From JALYOK01 sp031419835 (lineage in GTDB: Bacteria > Pseudomonadota > Gammaproteobacteria > Burkholderiales > JALYOK01), in contig JANOLP010000225.1 in assembly GCA_031419835.1 (NCBI GenBank), positions 1 to 15,116 of the forward strand: a stretch of 15,116 nucleotides of DNA. The letters run 5' to 3'. A program made the position numbers and the translations under genes. Each line of letters begins with the position of its first letter. Within the stretch, counting starts at the first letter, position 1. The notes beneath the pieces are model-generated. The model was not told where the DNA came from and ran no database searches. It saw only the letters and a program-made list of their open reading frames with translations. Positions 7,354 to 13,820 of the stretch are shown here, piece by piece.

Positions 7354-8360
7354 GCGGCAAGTTCTTCCGGAACGTAACTCAGGCGCTCGTTCTCTGCTGC
7401 AAGTGCGCCAAAGAAATTGTTGATTGTTTGAATTTGTTCGTGACTCGTTTGCAACTGCATTAGCCCGTGGCGGAAATTGGCCGAGCCCACCAATCCCTTG
7501 GTGTACCAGCCAATATGTTTACGGGCAACTTTAACGCCGGTTTCTTCACCATAAAATCCATACAAGTCATCCAGATGTTTCATCATCACCCGGTGGATTT
7601 CCTGCACCTTGGGTAAAGGTAAATGGGTCCCGGTCTGTAAAAAATATTCGATCTCGCGAAAAATCCACGGCCGACCTTGTGCAGCGCGGCCGATCATCAC
7701 CGCGTCAGCGCCGGTGTATTCGAGCACGTGCTTGGCTTTTTCCGGCGTCGTGATATCGCCGTTGGCGATCAGCGGAATCTTGATATAGGTTTTTACGGCC
7801 GCAATCGTGTCGTACTCGGCGTCGCCGGTGTAGGCGCAAGCGCGCGTGCGGCCATGCATCGCGAGCGCTTGAATGCCGGCGCTTTCGGCAATGCGCGCGA
7901 CCATGATGGCGTTTTTACTTTGTTTGTCCCAGCCGGTGCGAATCTTCAACGTCACCGGCACGTTCACCGCACCAACCACGGCGTCGAGAATTTTTCCGAC
8001 TAATGGCTCATCACGCAGTAATGCCGAACCCGCCATAACATTACAGACTTTTTTTGCCGGGCAACCCATGTTGATATCGATAATTTGCGCGCCTCTATCG
8101 ACATTATATTTCGCGGCCTCGGCCATCATCGCCGGATCGGCGCCCGCTATTTGCACCGATTTGGGTTCAACTTCGCCGTCGTGATTAGCGCGGCGCATGG
8201 TTTTTTCCGATCCCCACAGTAAGGAATTGGACGCGACCATTTCCGAGACGGCCATGCCCGCGCCCATCATCTTGCAAAGTTGACGAAACGGACGATCAGT
8301 CACGCCGGCCATCGGCGCCACGACAATATTATTCTTCAGCAGATAGGGGCCGATTTGCAT
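7350..8360 (-). CDS. dusB: tRNA-dihydrouridine synthase B
   Basis: DusB is an FMN-dependent, NADPH-using enzyme that reduces a uridine in the tRNA D-loop (U17 in E. coli). The product has 336 residues. The TIM-barrel start VVAPMAGVTDRPFR (13-26) and SVQIAGADP (68-76) contact FMN and tRNA. The catalytic Cys is C100 in INMGCPAKKV, the same number as in E. coli DusB. LKIRTGW, HGRTR, ANGDITTPEKA and DAVMIGRAAQGRPWIF are further barrel motifs, and a C-terminal helical recognition domain follows (about 245-330). It is the first gene of the minus-strand run, just downstream of a sigma-70-like promoter, and is coupled to fis by a 4-base overlap. Confidence 0.96.
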   Translation of the reverse strand: MQIGPYLLKNNIVVAPMAGVTDRPFRQLCKMMGAGMAVSEMVASNSLLWGSEKTMRRANHDGEVEPKSVQIAGADPAMMAEAAKYNVDRGAQIIDINMGCPAKKVCNVMAGSALLRDEPLVGKILDAVVGAVNVPVTLKIRTGWDKQSKNAIMVARIAESAGIQALAMHGRTRACAYTGDAEYDTIAAVKTYIKIPLIANGDITTPEKAKHVLEYTGADAVMIGRAAQGRPWIFREIEYFLQTGTHLPLPKVQEIHRVMMKHLDDLYGFYGEETGVKVARKHIGWYTKGLVGSANFRHGLMQLQTSHEQIQTINNFFGALAAENERLSYVPEELAA

Positions 8361-8387
8361 GACAAATATTTTGGGGGGAGGCTGCGA

Positions 8388-8416
8388 ATTTTACGCCTAA
8401 TTTTTAAGCGAGTAAA
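8388..8416 (-). promoter_or_regulatory. sigma-70-like promoter of the dusB-fis-purH run
   Basis: On the minus strand, TTTACT (8416-8411) and TAAAAT (8393-8388) are separated by 17 bases. They match the -35 and -10 consensus at four and five of six positions. The predicted start is near 8381, leaving a leader of about 20 bases before the dusB ATG. Confidence 0.5.
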
Positions 8417-8502
8417 ACGCGCGGGAACCTTCGGCTAGAATACCCACTCGAATATGGCTACATCCAACTACTTTAACAACTCAAATTGCCTTCGAGGAGA
8501 TT

Positions 8503-9057
8503 ATGAACAAAAAATTCTTCAGCGCCCTGTGCTCCGCCGCATTATATTCGTCCAGTATTTTTGCGGCCGAGTGCCAGTCCGAAGGCGCCTATGAGCAGTT
8601 CGCTTTTCAACCACCACCCGGTTTTGTCGAATTGCGCGCGCGTAGCGTACAAAATGGCATCACCTACACGTTCCGAGAAGATAAATTAGAGAACGAAACC
8701 GCCGGGATCATTCAATTGGTTTTCAACTATACCAAGGATGACTTTTCGTTGCTCAAGCCGGAACACCGCGAAGAGGTGAAGGACATTTATATCAATCGCT
8801 ATATCGGTGGTATCGAGAGTCGCCGCGCAGATTTCACGAAAAGCGCAGTGACAAACGAATCCGTTGGCAATAGCGAGTACAAGAAAATTGCGTGGTCGGG
8901 CAAGGCGGGTAAAGAAGACATGAAGGGTGTGATGTATGTTACGGTCACCAATAATGTCGTGACGATATTGAATTTGCAAATGCCTGTTCCAAGCGATGAA
9001 ACTATGGAAAAATCAGTTCAAAGCTGTTTGAGCACTCTGAAGCTCACGCTCGATTGA
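8503..9057 (+). CDS. exported protein of unknown function
   Basis: The 184-residue product has an N-terminal signal peptide (MNKKFF, hydrophobic core 5-20, cleavage near IFAA/EC). The start is well supported by GAGGAG about five bases before the ATG. The mature protein has two Cys, one just after the cleavage site (C24) and one near the C-terminus (C175), which could form a disulfide closing the fold. The sequence alternates charged and hydrophobic residues in strand-like runs (GIIQLVFNYT, GVMYVTVTNNVVTILNLQMP), suggesting a compact alpha/beta periplasmic domain. It is transcribed divergently from dusB across 142 bases. I do not recognise the family. Confidence 0.85.
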   Translation: MNKKFFSALCSAALYSSSIFAAECQSEGAYEQFAFQPPPGFVELRARSVQNGITYTFREDKLENETAGIIQLVFNYTKDDFSLLKPEHREEVKDIYINRYIGGIESRRADFTKSAVTNESVGNSEYKKIAWSGKAGKEDMKGVMYVTVTNNVVTILNLQMPVPSDETMEKSVQSCLSTLKLTLD

Positions 9058-9131
9058 TATCATTTGCTTGTTTTGGGGGGCCGTGACAGAAGTTCACAAT
9101 TCCGTAACGTTAGCCTTGCTATGCTTCGGGC

Positions 9132-9326
9132 ATGAATACAAATCTGCCCTCCCTAATCCTTTGCGGTTTTTTATTAATGTGGATGCTCGCCTATTGGGTG
9201 TTCCCACTTGTCTTGGTGCGTTTGCGCCAACCGCGCCGCGTAGAAAAGACCGAAGCCAATCGATTTTTAGCGGAAACCGGCACGATTCATCGACTCGGCC
9301 GTGGTGATTCTTCCGAAACTGCTTAA
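9132..9326 (+). CDS. small single-pass membrane protein (hypothetical)
   Basis: This 64-residue open frame encodes one strong membrane segment (about residues 7-29, from LILCGFLL to FPLVLV) followed by a basic, soluble tail (RLRQPRR, positive-inside) of about 30 residues ending in SETA. The topology is sensible and the tail is polar, which favours a real gene. The ribosome site is weak (TTCGGG just before the ATG), and an overlapping 79-residue frame at 9068-9307 looks less protein-like. No family is recognised and the role is unknown. It stands alone between the exported protein and the FhcA-like gene. Confidence 0.5.
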   Translation: MNTNLPSLILCGFLLMWMLAYWVFPLVLVRLRQPRRVEKTEANRFLAETGTIHRLGRGDSSETA

Positions 9327-9340
9327 TTTGAAGTAGCCCG

Positions 9341-9364
9341 AGCGCGACAGAGGTTACTCGCGCT
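9341..9364 (+). terminator. possible terminator hairpin after the small membrane gene
   Basis: AGCGCGA (9341-9347) and TCGCGCT (9358-9364) form a perfect GC-rich 7-bp stem with a 10-base loop, 14 bases after the stop at 9326. Only TTAATC follows, not a true T-run, so termination would be weak. Confidence 0.3.
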
Positions 9365-9397
9365 TAATCAGAACATCTAATCGTCAGTCCCGCGCAA

Positions 9398-9416
9398 AGC
9401 CGTTAAACTAACGGCT
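9398..9416 (+). promoter_or_regulatory. perfect hairpin in front of the FhcA-like gene
   Basis: AGCCGTTA (9398-9405) and TAACGGCT (9409-9416) form a perfect 8-bp stem with a 3-base loop. It ends 23 bases before the GTG start of the FhcA-like gene and directly abuts an ATG that opens a 9-codon reading frame (9417-9446) overlapping that start. It could be an operator for a dimeric repressor or an mRNA structure. No T-run follows. Confidence 0.4.
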
Positions 9417-9439
9417 ATGCAAATCCAATTCGTTTCCCG

Positions 9440-11104
9440 GTGTTAACCAAGCTTGCCGGCGGCAAGGTCATCGATCCCGCGCGCGGGATCAATGGCGAAT
9501 TGCGCGACGTATACCTGTGCGACGGCCGCATTGTCGATGTGCCTTCAAGTAACGATCGCATCGATCAAATTTACGATCTCGCCGGAAAAATCGTGATGGC
9601 GGGTGCCATCGATATGCATACTCATATCGGTGGCGGCAAGGTGAATATCGCGCGCGCCATGTTGCCGGAAGATCATCGCGACGATCCCTTGGCTCGCACG
9701 GAACTCACGCGAAGCAGCGCCGGTTACGCCGCGCCTGGAACCTTGGCAACCGGCTATCGCTATACGGAAATGGGCTACACCGCGTGTTTCGAGCCGGCAT
9801 TGCTGCCGGTCAATGCGCGCCAAGCGCATCTGGAAATGGCCGATACGCCGATCATCGATCGCGGCGGTTACGCGATGCTCGGTTCTGATGATTTTTTGCT
9901 GCGCATGCTCGCCGCCAAGCGCGACCAAAAAGCCATCAACGACTATGTTGCGTGGACATTGCATGCCGCGCAGTGTATGGCGATTAAAGTCGTCAATCCC
10001 GGTGGCATCAGTGCGTTCAAGTTCAATCAGCGCAAACTCGATCTCGACGAGGAACACGTTCACTATCGCCAAACGCCGCGCCATATTTTGAAGGCATTGG
10101 CGCAAGCGCTGGAAGATTTGAAGATTCCCCACCCGCTGCATGTTCACGCCAGCAATCTCGGCGTGCCAGGCAATGTCGAGACGACGCTGGAAACAATAAA
10201 TGCGGCCGAAGGATTGCCCATTCATCTGACGCATATTCAGTTTCATGCCTACGGAACCGAAGGCGATCGCAAGTTTTCTTCCGGCGCAGCGCGCATCGCC
10301 GAAGCGATCAACGCGAGTAAAAATGTTAGCGCCGACGTCGGCCAAATTCTATTCGGACAAACTGTAACGGCTTCGGGCGACAGCATGGCGCAGCATCGCA
10401 ATTCCGGCTTCGCCAATCCGAAGAAATTTGTCATCATGGACATCGAATGCGACGCCGGCTGTGGCGTGGTGCCGTTCCGCTATCGCGACAAAAATTTCGT
10501 CAATGCCTTGCAGTGGGCCATCGGGCTTGAAATATTTTTGCTGGTGAATGATCCCTGGCGAATTTTCCTAACGACCGATCACCCTAACGGCGCGCCGTTT
10601 ACCAGTTACCCGCACTTGATAAAATTGTTGATGGATAAAACGTTCCGCAATGAGCAGCTTTCGCGTCTCAATCCTGAAGCCGTTGCGCTGAGCACCCTGG
10701 CCTCGATTACTCGCGAATATTCTCTTTACGAAATCGCAATCATGACCCGCGCTGGCCCGGCGAAGATTTTGGGCTTGCGAGATCGCGGCCATCTGGCCGT
10801 TGGCGCGGCGGCGGATATCACGGTTTACGAAGATTTGCCGGATCGTGAGAAAATGTTCGCGAAGCCGACGCACGTTTTCAAAAATGGCGAGCTTGTCGCT
10901 CGAGATGGCAAAATCGTCAAAGTCACGTGTGGCAATACCCACGTCGTCAAGCCAGAGTTCGACCGCGGTATCGAGAAAGAACTCGAAAAATATTTTGATC
11001 GCTTTCAAACCATGCGTTTAGATAGTTTCAAAATCAGTGACGATGAAATGAGCGAGATCGGCCAAGGATCACGGCTGCACGTGCATGAATGCGCGCGCCA
11101 TTGA
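9440..11104 (+). CDS. FhcA/FwdA-like formylmethanofuran hydrolase-type amidohydrolase
   Basis: The 554-residue product belongs to the amidohydrolase family of FwdA/FmdA (methanogens) and FhcA (methylotrophs). In the Fhc complex, FhcA hydrolyses formyl-methylofuran to formate at a two-metal site. All expected ligands are visible: HTH (H60, H62), the Lys that becomes carboxylated in AIKVVNPGG (K183), His in HPLHVHASNLG (H236) and LPIHLTHIQFH (H265 or H269), and the catalytic Asp in LTTDHPNGAPF (D380). The insert ECDAGCGVVPF is also typical. The start is GTG with a weak ribosome site, but the sequence from MLTKLAGGKVIDP begins as family members do. What is odd is that fhcB, fhcC and fhcD are normally adjacent and none is here. 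Instead a PhyH gene follows after 30 bases. It may serve a complex encoded elsewhere or have a different amide substrate. Confidence 0.88.
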   Translation: MLTKLAGGKVIDPARGINGELRDVYLCDGRIVDVPSSNDRIDQIYDLAGKIVMAGAIDMHTHIGGGKVNIARAMLPEDHRDDPLARTELTRSSAGYAAPGTLATGYRYTEMGYTACFEPALLPVNARQAHLEMADTPIIDRGGYAMLGSDDFLLRMLAAKRDQKAINDYVAWTLHAAQCMAIKVVNPGGISAFKFNQRKLDLDEEHVHYRQTPRHILKALAQALEDLKIPHPLHVHASNLGVPGNVETTLETINAAEGLPIHLTHIQFHAYGTEGDRKFSSGAARIAEAINASKNVSADVGQILFGQTVTASGDSMAQHRNSGFANPKKFVIMDIECDAGCGVVPFRYRDKNFVNALQWAIGLEIFLLVNDPWRIFLTTDHPNGAPFTSYPHLIKLLMDKTFRNEQLSRLNPEAVALSTLASITREYSLYEIAIMTRAGPAKILGLRDRGHLAVGAAADITVYEDLPDREKMFAKPTHVFKNGELVARDGKIVKVTCGNTHVVKPEFDRGIEKELEKYFDRFQTMRLDSFKISDDEMSEIGQGSRLHVHECARH

Positions 11105-11134
11105 GCGGTATTTTTTTCGAACGATGATTTAAAT

Positions 11135-11950
11135 ATGCAACTTTCTAAAGATCAATTAGCAAGCTACGAACGCGACGGTTTTTTGGTTTTGCCCGAGCTT
11201 TTTTCGATGCGCGAAGTTGAGGCCATGAAGGCCGACCTGCAACGCATTCAACAAATCGACACGGATCACTTGGTGCGCGAGCGCGGCAGCAACGTCGCGA
11301 AAACCATTTATCGCGTGCATGAGGCTGATGGCCCCACTGCGTCACCGATATTTCACCCGGCCGCACGTTCGCCACGCTTACTCGAGCCGGCGCAGCAACT
11401 GCTCGGCGATGACGCGCTGTACGTCTTTCACACTAAATGTAATTTAAAGAGCGCTATCGATGGCTCTGTTTGGCAATGGCATCAAGACTATGGCTCGTGG
11501 CGGCGCGACGGTGTGCCTGAACCGTCGCTGACGACAGCGCTGATCATGCTCGACGAACCAACGGAGCTAAATGGTTGCCTGTATTTTCTTCCCAGCAGTC
11601 ACAAGCTCGGCAATTTGGAATCGGAGATGGACGATCAAACCACGTCCTATCGCTTGTGGGTGGTGCCGAAAGATCAACTGCTCGGCATCATGAAGCAGAG
11701 TCCCGAGCCGGTCGCCATTCTCGGTAAGCCGGGCACGGTCGTGTTTTTCCATTGCAACATTTTGCATGCCTCCGGCCACAATTTGTCGCGGCACGATCGT
11801 TGGCATATATATGTCGTGTATAACCAAGTGGCGAATGGGCCGAATGCAGTGCCGAACCCGCGCCCGGATTATCAGCGCTCGATTAATTTCAAGCCACTGG
11901 CTATCGGCACGGACGATATCCTTTCCAAAGCGAAGGAAAAAACAATGTAG
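11135..11950 (+). CDS. PhyH-family Fe(II)/2-oxoglutarate dioxygenase
   Basis: The 271-residue product is a phytanoyl-CoA dioxygenase (PhyH) family enzyme. Such enzymes hydroxylate an unactivated carbon using O2, Fe(II) and 2-oxoglutarate. The iron triad is visible: HQD in WQWHQDYGSW (H116, D118) and the distal His in NILHASGHN (H211), with R222 in SRHDRW as the likely 2-oxoglutarate salt bridge. NGCLYFLPSSHKLG (146-159) is the usual family strand and loop. The N-terminus (YERDGFLVLPELFS) is the standard PhyH opening. There is no signal peptide. It starts 30 bases after the FhcA-like stop and probably shares its message, although its own ribosome site is weak. A hairpin repeat follows its stop directly. 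The substrate is unknown; EctD-like or other small-molecule hydroxylation is possible but not shown. Confidence 0.85.
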   Translation: MQLSKDQLASYERDGFLVLPELFSMREVEAMKADLQRIQQIDTDHLVRERGSNVAKTIYRVHEADGPTASPIFHPAARSPRLLEPAQQLLGDDALYVFHTKCNLKSAIDGSVWQWHQDYGSWRRDGVPEPSLTTALIMLDEPTELNGCLYFLPSSHKLGNLESEMDDQTTSYRLWVVPKDQLLGIMKQSPEPVAILGKPGTVVFFHCNILHASGHNLSRHDRWHIYVVYNQVANGPNAVPNPRPDYQRSINFKPLAIGTDDILSKAKEKTM

Positions 11951-11951
11951 G

Positions 11952-11981
11952 CTGGGTTAGGCGCAACGTGCCGTAACCCAG
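11952..11981 (+). repeat. REP-like palindrome, possible terminator
   Basis: CTGGGTTA (11952-11959) pairs with TAACCCAG (11974-11981). Inside, GGC and GCC extend the stem around a small loop with one bulged G. It begins one base after the PhyH stop and is followed by GTTTTC, so it may end the FhcA-PhyH message. The sequence resembles intergenic TGGGTTA/TAACCCA palindromes common in many proteobacterial genomes. Confidence 0.6.
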
Positions 11982-12061
11982 GTTTTCACAAAATTAGGCG
12001 GCCCAGGAGCCAATATCCATGCGGTTCTTCAGGCATAGTATTAATGTATTTTTCAGCATGA

Positions 12062-12089
12062 TTGCCTTTCGCAGCAGAAGTTAGATAAT
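12062..12089 (+). promoter_or_regulatory. sigma-70-like promoter of the LarA-like gene
   Basis: TTGCCT (12062-12067) and GATAAT (12084-12089) are 16 bases apart and match the -35 and -10 boxes at four and five of six positions. The predicted start is near 12096. With the palindrome at 11952-11981, this suggests the LarA-like gene is transcribed separately from the PhyH gene. Confidence 0.35.
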
Positions 12090-12128
12090 GTCGTAGTTAA
12101 GTAAATCGCACGTTAAAAGGTAACGATC

Positions 12129-13448
12129 ATGATCCCCGAAAAAATCGAAGTAAACATTGCCGGCGGCCTGGATGTTCCTTTGCCGTCGATGGCGCGCGTA
12201 CGACAAAAATTCGACGCCGCAAAATTGGCGGATATTCCAGGCGCAATTCACAAAGAATTTTCGCGCCAGGAAATTCGTGAACGGGTAAAACCAGGACAAG
12301 TCATCGCCGTCGGTTGCGGTAGCCGCGGCATCGCGAATATCGCGCAAATCGCCATCGCCGTGATCGCGGAACTCAAAGCGCTCGGCGCGAAGCCATTCAT
12401 TTTTCCGTGCATGGGTAGCCATGGCGCGGCGACGGCCGAGGGACAGAAGAAAGTATTGGAGACCTACGGCATCACCGAGGCCTCAACCGGCGTGCCGATT
12501 CGCGCGACGATGGAAACGACGATCGTCGGCCATCTCGACGACGGCACGCCGGTGCATATGGATAAATATGCTAGCGAAGCCGAGGCGATCGTGGTCATCA
12601 ATCGCATCAAGCCTCACACTGGTTTTCGCGGCGCAACGGAGAGTGGGCTGACGAAAATGCTCGCGATCGGCATCGGAAAAATTACCGGCGCGGCGACTTA
12701 TCACACCCATGGAATGGATCGCTTTCCGGAATTGCTGCCGCAAATTCGTGAAATGAATATTTCGCAGCGCAATGTAATTTTCGGCGTCGGCATTGTTGAA
12801 AACGCTTACGACGAAACCGCGCACATCGAAATCGTTCCCGCACAAAACTTGAAAACGCGCGAGCCGGAGTTGCAAGCGATGGCGAAGCGGCAAATGCCGC
12901 AGTTGTTTTTCGACGATATCGACGTATTAATTATCGATGAAATGGGAAAAAATATTTCCGGTGCGGGCTTCGATCCGAATATCACCGGCCGCAATCGACG
13001 CAACGTGAAATGGCAAGAGACGCCGCGGGTCAAAAAAATTGTTGTGCTTGGGCTCACGCGCGTGAGTCAGGGCAATGCCACCGGCATCGGCTCCGCGGAC
13101 GTGATTACGATGCGGCTTTACAAAGAGCTCGATGTCGCGTCAACCTACGCCAATGTGATTACCTCGATGAATCTCGACGGCGGCGGGATTCCTATCATCA
13201 TGAACAATGATCACGATGCCATCGCGCTCGCGGTCAAAACCGTGGTGCGCGTGAAGCCGGAAGATTGCCGTATCGTGCGCATTCGCAATACGTTGCATTT
13301 GGGCGAGATCGAAGTTTCCAATGCGCTGTTGGATGAGGTGCGTCGCCAGCCCGAGCGATTTGAAATCGCCGAGGCGCCGCGTGATGTTAAATTCGACGGG
13401 CAAGGAAATCTCGGACCGCTTCTGGGTGAAGTTCACGCCGCTGCTTAA
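12129..13448 (+). CDS. LarA-like (DUF2088) nickel-pincer racemase/epimerase candidate
   Basis: The 439-residue product belongs to the lactate racemase LarA superfamily, whose members racemise or epimerise 2-hydroxyacids with a covalently bound nickel-pincer nucleotide. Residues aligning by motif with LarA's His108, His174, Lys184 and His200 are present: H98 in CMGSHG, H163 in RIKPHTGFRG, K176 in GLTKML (the pincer attachment Lys) and H192 in ATYHTHG. The spacings are close to those of L. plantarum LarA, with a short insertion between the second His and the Lys. The start is firm: AAAAGG lies eight bases before the ATG. larB, larC and larE, which make the cofactor, are not in the window. It is unlikely to be lactate racemase itself because the surrounding motifs differ. 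The true substrate is unknown. Confidence 0.82.
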   Translation: MIPEKIEVNIAGGLDVPLPSMARVRQKFDAAKLADIPGAIHKEFSRQEIRERVKPGQVIAVGCGSRGIANIAQIAIAVIAELKALGAKPFIFPCMGSHGAATAEGQKKVLETYGITEASTGVPIRATMETTIVGHLDDGTPVHMDKYASEAEAIVVINRIKPHTGFRGATESGLTKMLAIGIGKITGAATYHTHGMDRFPELLPQIREMNISQRNVIFGVGIVENAYDETAHIEIVPAQNLKTREPELQAMAKRQMPQLFFDDIDVLIIDEMGKNISGAGFDPNITGRNRRNVKWQETPRVKKIVVLGLTRVSQGNATGIGSADVITMRLYKELDVASTYANVITSMNLDGGGIPIIMNNDHDAIALAVKTVVRVKPEDCRIVRIRNTLHLGEIEVSNALLDEVRRQPERFEIAEAPRDVKFDGQGNLGPLLGEVHAAA

Positions 13449-13451
13449 TAT

Positions 13452-13553
13452 GTGTCATTCCCGCGTAGACGGGAATCCATAGCGCCGTTGCATTTTGAGG
13501 GCCGTCATTCTCGTCATAAGCCAAATGGATTCCCGCCTACGCGGGAATGACAC
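13452..13553. repeat. paired inverted repeat of the TCATTCCCGC type
   Basis: A 29-base arm (13452-13480) has an inverted copy at 13525-13553 with one mismatch and a 44-base spacer. Each arm is itself a small palindrome (ATTCCCG...CGGGAAT). The motif resembles the dRS3/REP-like ATTCCC-N-GGGAAT repeats dispersed in many proteobacteria. It begins three bases after the LarA-like stop and may also act as a transcript end. Confidence 0.8.
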
Positions 13554-13599
13554 CGCGGGAATTCGCTTTCCATGAACCCTACCGGGATTGTCACCTTTA

Positions 13600-13705
13600 A
13601 CATGTCATCCTGAACCCTTCGCTACGCTCGAGGGTAAACTCCGTGAAGGATCTGCTTTCCTACGGCAGCGAAAGCAGATCCTTCGCGTTGCTCAGGATGA
13701 CATGT
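13600..13705. repeat. compound palindromic repeat (TCATCCTGA type)
   Basis: The outer arms ACATGTCATCCTGA (13600-13613) and their inverse (13692-13705) enclose a perfect 15-bp hairpin (13645-13659 with 13670-13684, loop about 10 bases) and a smaller hairpin of ACCCT and AGGGT (13614-13618 with 13631-13635). The layout is that of a non-autonomous, REP/MITE-like intergenic element. No transposase gene is nearby. Confidence 0.75.
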
Positions 13706-13820
13706 GGAAGTGGAAGCAAGAACGCCGGCGGTTCATGGTCCGCGGGCAGTATTGGCAGCGCCGATGCAGGCAGCTCGCAACGAGGTAATGGTCGATGTTT
13801 GAGAAGAAAATAGGAAACAA

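Larger units (their letters stand above)
13449..13820. other. repeat-filled gap between the LarA-like and MDR genes
   Basis: These 372 bases contain no convincing gene. Most of the first 260 bases are two unrelated palindromic repeat elements (13452-13553 and 13600-13705). A 66-codon open frame across them (13588-13788) is simply repeat sequence. The last 100 bases hold only the TAGGAAAC ribosome site of the next gene. Confidence 0.7.

Noticed and set aside
9068..9307. 79-residue plus-strand frame overlapping the small membrane gene
   Set aside because: It has no ribosome site and no coherent hydrophobic or domain pattern, and the overlapping 64-residue frame has better protein character.
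9545..10345. 266-residue minus-strand open frame
   Set aside because: It is antisense to the strongly conserved FhcA-like gene, and its length is explained by GC-rich codon bias.
13452..13705. CRISPR-like array
   Set aside because: The repeats are inverted rather than direct, only two copies of each arm exist, and no cas gene is near.
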